In this document: one piece after another, positions 42,038-51,789 of the stretch
How the letters are laid out: each line of letters starts with the position of its first letter
Numbering within the stretch: the first letter of the stretch is position 1
NCBI RefSeq assembly: GCF_028372415.1
Contig: NC_092875.1
Span: forward strand, 33,808,817-33,872,816
Length of the DNA stretch: 64,000 nucleotides
From: Notamacropus eugenii
Lineage: Eukaryota; Chordata; Mammalia; Diprotodontia; Macropodidae
Direction of reading: 5' to 3'
Program-made: the position numbers and the translations under genes
The notes under the pieces: generated by a model
What the model saw: the letters and a program-made list of their open reading frames with translations, nothing else
The model's database searches: none
Told to the model about the DNA's origin: nothing

Positions 42038-44477
42038 TAAATTTATTTATTTTTAGTTTTCAGCAGGCACTTCCACAAGATTTTGGGTTCCAAATTTTCT
42101 TCCCATCTGTCCCCTCTGCCCACCCCAAGACAGCATGCATTCTGATTACTGCTTCTTCCAGTCTGCCCTGCCTCCTATCATACCCCTCCCTTCTCTTATC
42201 CCCATCCCTTCTGTTTTCTTGTAGGGCAAGATAGATTTCTGTACTCCATTGCTTGTATATCTTATTTCCCAGTTGCATGTAAAAACAGTTTTTAACATTT
42301 GTTTTTAAGACTTTTGAGTTCCAACTTCTCTCTCTTCCTCTCTCCCCACTGAGAAGGCAAGCAATTCAATACAGGTTATATGTGTGTAGTTGCAAAACAC
42401 ATAACAGTTATATTGTGAAAGACTAATTATATTTCCCCCCATCCTATCCTGCCCCCCATTTATTCCATTCTCTCTTTTGACGCCCTATCCCTCCTCAAAA
42501 GTGTTCACTTCTAATTACGCCCTCCTTCCACTTGCTTTCCCTTCTGTTATCCCCTAGTCCCCACTTATCCCCTTCCCCCCCACTTTCCTGTAGGGTAAGA
42601 TACATTTCATACCAAAGTAAGTGTGCATGTTATTCCGTCCAAATGTGATGAGAGTAAGATTCAGTCTTTCCCTCTCACCTCCCGCTTTGTCCCTTCCACT
42701 GAAAAAGCTTTATTGTGCCTCTTTTATGTGAGATAATTTGCCCCATTCTATTTTTCCCTTTTTCCTCCCAAGATATTCTTCCCTTTTTCCTCCCAAGATA
42801 TTCTTCTTTCACCTCGTAATTTTATTTTTTTAGATATCATCCCCACCTATTCAACTCACCCTGTGCCCTCTGTTTATATTATATGTACATAATCCTTCCA
42901 ATTACCTTAATACTGAGAAAAGTCTCAAGAGTTACAAATATGATCTATCCATGTAGGAATGTAAACAGTTCAACTTCATTAAGTCCCTTATAATTTCTCT
43001 TTCCTGTTTACCTTTTAACATGCTTCTCTTGATTCTTGGGTTTGAAAGTCATATTTTCTATTCAGCTCTGGTCATTTCAACAAGAATATTTGAAAGTCCT
43101 CTATTTCATTGAATGACCACATTTTCCCCCTGAAGTATTATAGTCAGTTTAGCTGGGTAGGTGATTCTTGGTTTTAATCCTAGCTCCTTTGACCTCTGGA
43201 ATATCATATTCCAAGCCCTTCAGTCCCTTAATATGGAAGCTGCTAGATCTTGTGTTATCTTGATTGTATTTCCACAATACTTGAATTGTTTCTTTCTGAC
43301 TGCTTGCAATATTTTCTCCTTGACTTGGGAGCTCTGGGATTTGGCTACAATATTCCTAGGAGTTTTCATTTTGGGATCTCTTTCAGGAGGTGATCGGTGC
43401 ATCCTTTCAATATCTATTTTACCCTCTGTTTCTACAATATAATATTCGGGCAGTTTTCTTTGATAATTTCTTGAAAGATGATGTATAGGCTTTTTAGTCA
43501 TGGTTTTCAGGTAGTTCAATAATTTTTAATTGTCTCTCCTGAATCTATTTTCCAGGTCAGTTGTTTTTCCAGTGAGATATTTCACATTGCTATTTTTTCA
43601 TTCCTTTGGTTTTGTTTTATAATTTCTTGATTTTTCATAAAGTCACTAGCTTCCATCTGCTCCATTCTGATGTTTAGGGAATTATTTTCTTCAGTGAGTT
43701 TTTGGACCTCCTTTTCCATATGGTCAATTCTGCTTTTTAGGGCATTCTTCTCCTCGCTGGCTTTTTAGATCCCTTTTGCCATTTGGATTAGTCTATTTTT
43801 TAAAGTGTTATTTTCTTCAGCATTTTTGGGGTCTCCTTTAGTAAGCAGTTGACTTGTTTTTCCTGATTTTCTTGCATCACTCTCGTTATTCTTCCCAATT
43901 TTTGCTCTAGTTCTCTTACTTGATTTTCAAAATCCATTTTGAGCTCTTCCATGGCCTGGAACCAGTTAATAATTTTCTTTGAGTCTTTGAATGTAGGATG
44001 TAGGTCACTCCTGCTGCTGCTGCTGCTGCCCCTGCCCCTGCTCTTGCCATGAGCTCCTTCTCCTCAGGCTCCTCCACCCCTTCTGCTGGCCTGGGGCTGG
44101 GGCCTGACCACTCTGCTCTCTCACACAGAGGTTTTTCCATTGACCTTCCAATTTGTCCACGGCATTTTGGGGTCATGAAGTCTCGAAACCACCACAGGTG
44201 CCCAGAATTCAGTTCCCCCAAGGCCTGCTCAGGTCCCATGTGTGCTGTGCACTGCTCCCACTGTGGTGCAATAGACACTTCCCGGCGACCTTCCAGTCTG
44301 TTGTGGGCTGGAGATTTGCTTAATTCTGTCATTCTGTGGGTTCTGCAGCTCCAGCATTTGTTTAGAGTCATTTTTTTGTAGGTATTTGGCTGAATTTGTG
44401 GGGAGAGCTCTGGCAAGTACTTTCTGTTGCTCCACCATCTTGGCTCTGTCCCCTCTGCCATCTTAGCCCTGCCCCCA
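42038..44477 (-). mobile_element. HAL1-C: older half-L1 retrotransposon
   Basis: Same order as HAL1-A: 5' leader (44477 to about 43960), ORF1 remnant (43960 to about 43040), then non-coding 3' part to a worn T-rich end at about 42038, and no ORF2. ORF1 is damaged. The leader is of another subfamily, and 'aagatgg' occurs twice at its start (about 44463 and 44441). The probable target duplication is agcaatttct / aacaatttct (42028-42037 and 44478-44487), with one or two mismatches. It inserted into an L1 3' end. Confidence 0.78.
43040..43960 (-). pseudogene. HAL1-C ORF1, decayed
   Basis: The minus-strand pieces follow ORF1 order. 'AMEELKMDFENQVREL' starts the coiled coil (about 43955). An RRM-side piece spans 43519-43220 (I-D-I-E-R-M-H-R-S-P-P-E-R-D-P-K, then 'NIVAKSQSSQVKEKILQAVRKKQ', then 'ITQDLAAS'). 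Frameshifts and stops separate the pieces. The N-terminal part preceding the coiled coil is missing or replaced, so the 5' leader joins close to the coiled-coil start. Confidence 0.8.
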
Positions 44478-45012
44478 AACAATTTCTAACGTTCAGTTTT
44501 ACACAGTTTTGAGTTCCAAATTTTCTCCCTTCCCCTTATCCTGAAATAAGTAAGCAATTTGATATCAGATATTTATGCTCAGTCATGTAAAACATTTTCA
44601 TATTAGTCATCTTGGGAAAAAAGAAGCATACCAAAAGGGGGAGAAACACAAAAAGAAGGTAGAAAATAGTACTATTCAATCTGCATTCTTTCTCTGAATG
44701 TGCATAGCATTTTCCACCATGGAATTGTCTTGGATTATTGTATTGCTGACAGTCATTTGCAGTTGATCATCACACAGTGCTGCTGTTACTGTGTACAATG
44801 TTCTCTTAGTTCTGCTCATTTTAACTTGCATCAGTTCATCTAAATCTTTCCAGATTTTTCTGAAATCTGCTTGCTCATCATGTCTTATAGCACAATAATA
44901 TTCCATTATAATCCTAAACTACAACTTGTTAAACCCTTCCCTAATTGATGGGCATTCCCCCAGTTTCCAATTTTTTGCCATTACAAAAAGAGTTTCTATA
45001 AATATTTCTGTG

Positions 45013-45230
45013 CATTTTCCCTTTAGAGGGGCTTTAAAGAGAAGGTAAAAATTAAATAGGTGATTAGAAGGAAGAACCTTGAATTCCAGGGAGCAACATG
45101 AACATCTGAGTGTAATGAACATTGAACATTGAGCATAAATGTTCAAAAGGACAGAGTCAACTTGGAGGATGTGGAGTTGTGGAGAGCAGTGTAGTTGTAG
45201 ATAAGACTAGAAATGTAGGGCCATAGAATT
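45013..45230 (-). repeat. L2, antisense continuation
   Basis: 'gggctttaaagagaaggtaaaa' and 'gaattccagggagcaacatg' fit the antisense L2 3' region that precedes the ORF2 end, following the L1 insertion. Confidence 0.5.
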
Positions 45231-45231
45231 A

Positions 45232-45550
45232 TAGATTTAGAGCAGGAAGGAACCAAGATGAGGTCATTGTGGCCAATCCTGTTTTGTACAGGGAGGAAGA
45301 AACTGAAAGCCCAGAAATTTTATGTGACTTGCCCCAGAGTCACACAAAAGTGTCACACTAGAGTCACACTAAATGGCAGAGCTGGTATTTGATTCTAGGT
45401 CTCATAGGATTATAGGGTTATAGAGCTGTCAAGGAACCCAGCAGTCACCTGGTTCCATCCTCTCCTTTTACAAAGAAGCTTTGAAAAAGGGAGGCAGGTG
45501 ACATAGCTAGGGTAAGATCCCATTCAAAACCTACAGTGCCTCCTGATTCA
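45232..45550 (-). repeat. Two MIR copies, antisense
   Basis: 45232-45400 has 'cagagtcacac' and 'gctggtatttgattctagg'. 45405-45545 has 'ttatagagctgtcaaggaacc' and 'gtgacatagctagggtaag'. The first carries a small duplication of 'agagtcacac'. Confidence 0.65.
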
Positions 45551-45554
45551 GTCA

Positions 45555-45950
45555 GGAGGCATTTATTAGGCACTTTAGAGAGAAAAGAAAAAAAAAACTA
45601 ATCTCTGTTTTCCAGTTCAAGGTCTGATGGAGGAGAGACAACATGCAAATATCTATATGCAAATAAGCTACATAGAGAATACAGATCAGTTTTAGTGGGG
45701 AGACACTGAGATTAAGATGGTAAGGAAAGGCTTCTTGCAAAAGGGAAAATTTTAGCTGAGATTTGAAGGAAACCAAGGGAAATCAGGAAGCAGAGGTGAG
45801 GAGGGAGAGAGTTCCAGGAATGGGGGAGCCAGTCAGTGAAAATGCTCAGTTAAGAGATGGAGTGTCCTGTGTTTGAGGAATAGTGAGGAGGCCTGTGTAA
45901 CTGGAGCAGAGTATGTGGAGGGGAGAGGAGTAAGATTTAAAGAATGCTGG
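45555..45950 (-). repeat. L2 3' UTR, antisense, left part
   Basis: 'ggcatttattaggcacttt', 'ggagagacaacatgcaaata', 'aggcttcttgcaaaaggg' and 'gaatagtgaggaggcctg' follow the antisense L2. It ends at the L1-E insertion, and the same L2 resumes at 53378. Confidence 0.85.
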
Positions 45951-48209
45951 AGGGGGGCAGAGCCAAGATGGCAGAGTGAGAGCAATTGTTCGCCTGCGCT
46001 CCAAGACAAACTCCTTCAGATATCTCTACAAAGAAAATCTGAACAAATGTTAGAGTGGCAGAATCCAATAGGAGACAGATGGTGGCAGATTTCCAACCCA
46101 GGACAGACTAGAAGGTCGATGGAAAGGATCTGTTGCCCAGGGCTGGAGGAGTGCACAATGCACAGACTGTATCAGCCTGGTCTCTGCCATAGCAGAGCTG
46201 AGTAGGAAGCCCCCGGGTAGCCACACTGTGAAGTCTCAAACATATCAGCCGAGGATGGGAGTCCAGTGGAACTGTGTGAGAGAGAACTACAAAACCCTAG
46301 GTAAATGCAGCAGCTGTTCCTGAGATTATCAGCATGCAGATTAAATGTCTGGAAGTCACCTACTTGAACTTCTGGGAGCCAAGATGATGGAGTGATCGAT
46401 AAATGCTCTATCCCTCCCCTTGTTGACCTTGAAAAACCCATAGAATATCTCCCCAAGAAAAATCCTGAAACAGTGGGATCAGCTGAAGAGGCAAACAGTC
46501 TCTTAGCCTGTGAGGCTAGGAAAATCACAGAGGGGTCCCTCTTGCTGTGGGTAAAAGGTATCAGTGCAAGACTGTAGCTATCCCAAACAGCCCCACCTCA
46601 GCAAACCAGGAGGAGATCTTGAGCCACAGTGGGATGGATCCTGCAATCACCTGCATCAGGACCCCAGGGGTGCCTCAGCACAGCCAGGGGAATAGGGAAG
46701 ATGCTAGTGAAAATACTAGTTCTCCAACCACTGAGCCTCCTGTTGCTCAGGAGAGGAGACTTCTTGTGACCAGACCACCCCTCCCCACACTTAACGCAAT
46801 TAGCTCCAGGGTAACTCCAGGGCAACTCAGAAAGACTTCACCTGGCCTCTGCTTTCGCACATCAGCCAGCTCAGCACTAGGTAAACTACAGCATTCTAGC
46901 TTCTAGCTGAAAGACCCAGAGGCTGCAATATACAAGGCCTCAAGTTCTAAGCTCAAGAATGGTGGGACAGATCTCCCTGTGCCCCAGAAGCAGAGATGCA
47001 CTTTAAAAGCCAGGAAAAGTGTCATCATTGTGAGCACGAAGCAAACCAGAAAAGATAAGACTGTAGAATCTTTCTATGGGGATAAGGACCAAAACATGAA
47101 TACCAAAGAGATGAGCCTTGAGACTGTACTCCCATCTGAAACCTCAGAAAGAAATATGAACTGGTCTCAAGGCCAAAGGGCATTCTTGGAAGACCTCAAG
47201 AAGCATTTTAAAAGCCAAATTAGGGAAGTAGAAGAACTGGCCAATGATTTTAAAAATATGAAAAAAGAAGTCATGGAAGAATTTAAAAGGAAAATTGGAC
47301 TAATGGAAAAGGAAGCACAAAACTTAACTGGGAAAACTGGACAAATGGAAAAGGAAGTACAAAAATTAACATGAGAAAATAACTCCTTAAAAGGAACAAT
47401 TGGACAGATGGAAAAGGAGATTCAAAAGTTAACTGAAGAAAACAATTTGATAAAAATTAGAATTGGGTAAGTAAAAGCTAATGACTCTATGGGACATCAA
47501 GAACCAGTCAAACAGAATCTAAAGAATGAATAGATAGGGGGAGGAACCAAGATGGCAGAGCAGAAAGATTCACATATGCTAGCTCCAAACCCACAGCCCA
47601 TAAAATATCTGTAAAAAAGAACTCCCAACAAATTCTGGAGCAGCCGAAGCCACAGAACAACGGAGCGGAGGAGATTTCTGTTTCAGTGAGCCCTGAAAAA
47701 CCAACGAAAGGTCTGTCGTGCCCTGGACCCGGAGCCCAGCCCATCCCTGCCTTGGCCACGCGGCACCGAGAGGAGCACATCCGAGCAGGCTTCAGGGATG
47801 GAATCTCCAGTGGCAGCACAGATCCCTCCACCCACGGGTGCCGGGGGTGAGTGAGAGAGTCTTTTTGGCTTGCTGGGAGGGGAGTGGGGTGTCTCCATAA
47901 CTCAGGCCCCCTCGGAAGGCAGCAGCGGGGGCGGCAATGGACAGGGGCTCCCCAAGCAGGTAGGAGCCCAGATTACTTGTTGAAGGTCTCCGAATAAACC
48001 TCCTGAGGGAACTGAGCCCTGTGTGGCAGCCCTGCCCCAACCTGAGCACCTGAACTTAATCTCACACTGAATAGCAGCCCTGCCCCCGCCCAAAGCCCTG
48101 AGGCTGGGAAGCAGCATTTGAATCTCAGACCCCCAAGGCTGGCTGGGCAGATCTGGAGGCGAGGTGGGTGTGAAGAGGACATTCAGAAGTTAAGTCACTG
48201 GCTGGGAAA

Positions 48210-49297
48210 ATGGCCAGAAAAGGGAAAAAAATAAGACTATAGAAGGTTACTTTCTTGGTGAACAGGTATTTCCTCCCTTCCTTTCAGATGAGGAAGAACA
48301 ATGCTTACCATCAGGCAAAGACACAGAAGGCAAGGCTTCTGTATCTCAGCCCACCCAATGGGCTCAGGCCATGGAAGAGCTCAAAAAGGATTTTGAAAAT
48401 CAAGTTAGAGAGGTGGAGGACAAACTGGGAAGAGAAATGAGAGAGATGCAAATAAAGTATGAAAAGCAGATCAACACCTTGCTAAAGGAGACCAAAAAAT
48501 ATGCTGAAGAAAATAACCCCTTGAAAAATAGGCTAACTCAATTCGCAAAAGAGGTTCAAAAAGCCAATGAGGAGAAGAATGCTTTCAAAAGCAGAATTAG
48601 CCAAATGGAAAAGGAGGTTCAAAAGCTCACTGAAGAAAACAGTTCTTTCAAAATTAGAATGGCACAGATGGAGGCTAATGACTTTATAAGAAAGCAAGAT
48701 ATCACAATACAAAACCAAAAGAATGGAAAAATGGAAGATAATGTGAAATATCTCATTGGAAAAACAACTGACCTGGAAAATAGATCCAGGAGAGACAATT
48801 TAAAAATTATGGGTCTACCTGAAAGCCATGATCAAAAAAAGAGCCTAGACATCATCTTTCATGAAATTATCAAGGAAAACTGCCCTGAGATTCTAGAACC
48901 AGAGGGCAAAATAAATATTGAAAGAATCCACAGATCCCCTCCTGAAAGAGATCCAAAAAGAGAAACTCCTGGGAACATTGTGGCCAAATTCCAGAGTTCC
49001 CAGGTCAAGGAGAAAATATTGCAAGCAGCTAGAAAGAAACAATTCAAGTATTGTGGAAAAACAATCAGGATAACACAAGATCTAGCAGCTTCTACATTAA
49101 GGGATAGAAGGGAGTGGAATAGGATATTCCAGAAGTCAAAGGAACTAGGACTGAAACCAAGAATCACCTACCCAGCAAAACTGAGTATAATACTTCAGGG
49201 GAAAAATTGGTTTTTCAATGAAATAGAGGACTTTCAAGCATTCTTGATGAAAAGACCAGAGCTGAAAAGAAAATTTGACTTTCAAACACAAGAATGA
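48210..49297 (+). pseudogene. HAL1-B ORF1 with a one-base frameshift near the start
   Basis: The ATG is at 48210 (M-A-R-K-G-K-K), but the A-run after it is one base shorter than in HAL1-A. The frame therefore ends at TAG after ten codons. The remaining frame is open from about 48226 to 49297 and holds all other parts: 'TIEGYFLGEQ', the coiled coil, 'NLKIMGLPES' and 'FLMKRPELKRKFDFQTQE', identical at the end to HAL1-A. An internal ATG at 48371 gives 308 codons without the N-terminal region. A recent single mutation is enough to explain the loss. Confidence 0.85.
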
Positions 49298-50295
49298 AGA
49301 GAAGCATGAAAAGGTAAACAGCAAAGAGAAGTCATAAGGGACTTACTAAAGTTGAACTGTTTACATTCCTACATGGAAAGACAATATTTGTAACTCTTGA
49401 AGCTTTTCAGTATCTGGATAGTGGGTGGGATGACACACACACGCACATGCACACACACACAGAGACAGAATGCACAGAGCAAATGGAATAGAATGGGATC
49501 ATATCTGAAAAAAATGAAATTAAGCAGTGAGAGAGAAATATATTGGGAGGCAAAAGGGAGAAATGGAATGGGGTAAATTATCTCTCATAAAAGAGGCAAG
49601 CAAAAGACTTTAGTGGAGGGAAAAAGAGGGGAAGTGAGAGAAAAACATGAAGTTTACTCTTACCACATTCCACTAAAGGAAGGAATAAAATGCACACTCA
49701 TTTTGGTATGAAAACCTATCTTACAATACAGGAAAGTGGGGGATAAGGAGATAAGCAGGGTGGGGGGATGATGGAAGGGAGAGCATTGGGAGGAGGGAGC
49801 AAGTTGAGGTCGACACTCATGGGGAGGGACAGGATCAAAAGAGAGAATAGAAGCAGTGGGGGGCAGGACAGGATGGAGGGAAATATAGTTAGTCTTATAC
49901 AACATGACTATTAAGGAAGTCATTTGCAAAACTACACAGATATGGCCTATATTGAATTGCTTGCCTTCCAAAGGGAAGGGGTGGGGAGGGAGGGATCAAG
50001 AGAAGTTGGAACTCAAGGTTTTAGGAACAACTGTCGAATACTGTTCTTGCTACTAGGAAATAAGAAATACAGGTAAAGGGGTATAGAAAGTTATTTGGCC
50101 CTACAGGACAAAAGAGAAGAAGGGGACAAGGGCAGAGAGGGATGATAGAAGAGAGAGTAGATTGGTCACAGGGGCAATTAGAATGCTTGGTGTTTTGGGG
50201 TGGGAGGAGGGGACAAATGGGGAGAAAATTTGGAATCCAAAATTTTGTGAAAATGAATGTTAAAAGTTAAATAGATAAATCAAAAAAAAAAAAAA
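49298..50295 (+). other. HAL1-B non-coding 3' part (inter-ORF plus 3' UTR modules)
   Basis: Follows the ORF1 stop with 'gaagagaagcatgaaaaggtaaac', like the L1 inter-ORF start. After that come two modules that each look like an L1 3' end (about 49900-50020 and 50200-50281). Both have 'ccaaa...gaatg/ttgaatt' and a G-rich stretch. No ORF2 codons were found in any frame. An ACAC repeat lies at 49435-49462. Confidence 0.65.
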
Positions 50296-50606
50296 GATAT
50301 ACTTAGAACAAACTCTTATATTTTGTCTACTTCTATGGAGCTCTTTCAAAACTCTACAAATAATATAAACATTGTCACCAGAAAGTCAGACTGAAGAATA
50401 TTTCATTTAAATACATAACACACATATGTGTATATATATGTGTGTATGCACATATGTATGCATATATAGAATATATGTACTTCAGTATATGTTTATGAAT
50501 ACATACTTAATTCAACATTTTAAAGAGTAAAAAATCTGAGAACATAGATCAGCTTAGTATCTGTTAGAAAAAGGTTAAATGTTTAAATAAATGTTTATAT
50601 TTAAAA
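50296..50606 (+). other. Candidate L1-type 3'-transduced segment
   Basis: Non-L1 sequence between two A-runs, inside the target duplication. It includes an ATGTGTATAC-type microsatellite (50405-50475) and ends with AATAAA about 15 bases before the second A-run. This fits read-through past the weak element signal to a downstream genomic signal. The source locus is not in this window. Confidence 0.7.
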
Positions 50607-51215
50607 TAAAAAAAAAAAAAGAATGAAAAGATAGAATAAAGTGCAAAGTATCTGATTGGAAAAACACTGACCTGTAAAATAGATCCAGGAGAGAAAATCT
50701 AAGAATTATTAGTCTATTAGAAAACTATGATGACAAAAAGAACGTGGACAGTATCTTCCAAGAAATCATCAAGGAAAACTGCCTCGAAGTCCTCGATCTA
50801 GAGGGCAAAATAGTCATTGAAAGAATCTACTGTACACCTCCTCAAAGAGATCCCAAAGTAAAAAAAAAGGAATATCATTGCCAAATTCCAGAACTATTAA
50901 GTGAAGGAGAAAATACTGCAGGCAACCAGAAAGAAATCATTCAAATATCAAGGAGCTAAAGTCAGGATCGCACAGGACCTTGCAGCTTCTACAGTAAAAG
51001 ATCAGAGGGATTGGAATATGATATTCCGTAAGGCAAAAGAGCTGGGACTACAACCAAGGGTCAGTTCCCCAGTAAAGTTGAGCATAATATTTCGGGCAAG
51101 GAGATGGACTTTCAGTGAAATAAGGGATTTCCAGACCTTCCTGATGAAAAGGCCAGAGCTCAATAGAAAAATTCAGTCTTCAAACACAAGTCTCAAGAAA
51201 GATATAAAAAGGTAA

Positions 51216-51789
51216 ACAGGGGGAAAAAAACTTGTTATTCAGTGTGGGCAAACTGTTAAATCCCTGTAAGAGAAGATGATACTTGTTCGTCTTGAGAATT
51301 GTATATTATGATATATAAAAGGGATATACGTAGATAAAGGGAGTATGGGTGTAAAGTAAATGATGTGATGATAAAAATGTGATTTAAGGGTGTGGTGGGA
51401 TTGTAACAAGAGATGTGAAAAGGAGGAGGCAAGAAAAGATAAATTACATCACAGGAAGAGGCACAAAAATGTATTACAGTAGAGGGAAAGAGGGGAGGGA
51501 GATGAGCATTGTTTGACATTTACTCTCATCTGATTTGGTTCAAGGAGGGAAAAGCAAACTCAGTTAAGCAGAGAAATCTAACTAGATCTATAGGCAATAG
51601 GAGAGGAAAAGGGAAAGAAAGAGGAGAGGGTAAAAGGGAGGAAATAAGTAGTAAGTGAAGAAAGGAGTAAAAGGGAGGAGGCTGAAAGAAAATGGGAGGT
51701 GGTGGTCAAAAATTAAAACTTTTGTGGAGGGGATGGGAGAAGGGAGAACTAAAAGCATAAATGGGGGACAGTGGATGGAAGGAAAGACA
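51216..51789 (+). other. L1-E inter-ORF region
   Basis: Purine-rich spacer between ORF1 and ORF2. It opens 'ggtaaacaggggg', like the start of the non-coding part of HAL1-B (49308), which supports the view that HAL1 elements keep the inter-ORF region but lack ORF2. Confidence 0.6.

Larger units (their letters stand above)
41986..45012 (-). mobile_element. L1 3' end with ORF2 C-terminal remnant, split by HAL1-C
   Basis: The antisense 3' end starts with a T-run (41991-41997) and 'ccagttatatgtaaaagcaa'. It resumes at 44488 with 'aacgttcagttttacacag' and 'gttttgagttccaaattttc'. The minus-strand translation at 44906-44676 starts M-E-Y-Y-C-A-I-R-H-D-E and continues 'FRKIWKDLDEL', the end of L1 ORF2 ('MEYYxAIxxDE'). 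Before it is 'NWKLGECPSIREGFNKL'. It was split by HAL1-C (42038-44477). Confidence 0.75.
47537..50617 (+). mobile_element. HAL1-B: half-L1 with a candidate 3' transduction
   Basis: Starts 'gggaggaaccaagatggcag' and has a 675-base leader, ORF1 (48210-49297), a 1-kb non-coding part and a first poly-A (50282-50295). It then has about 310 bases of other sequence ending in AATAAA (50586-50591) and a second A-run (from about 50604). The flanks are aaagaatgaatagata (47521-47536) and aaagaatgaaaagata (50618-50633), 15 of 16 identical. These place the insertion edges outside the second A-run. The host ORF1 of L1-E continues across the duplication. It is close to HAL1-A in ORF1 and 3' part. Confidence 0.85.
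46979..51215 (+). pseudogene. L1-E ORF1, interrupted by HAL1-B
   Basis: The N-terminal part runs from 46979 to about 47530. The frame starts at GTG where ATG is expected (46979-46981), so the start codon has mutated. It holds basic residues, a PIP-box-like D-K-T-V-E-S-F-Y (residues 26-33), then the coiled coil (L-E-D-L-K-K-H-F-K-S-Q). A stop (TGA) occurs at 47372. After the insertion it resumes at about 50618 with 'KYLIGKT'. Then comes the RRM side at 50744-50959 ('GKIVIERIYCTPPQRDPKVK'). The C-terminal domain is at 50901-51215 ('VRIAQDLAASTVKDQRDWN', 'FLMKRPELNRK'). A frameshift lies near 50900. It is clearly diverged from HAL1-A and -B ORF1. Confidence 0.85.
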
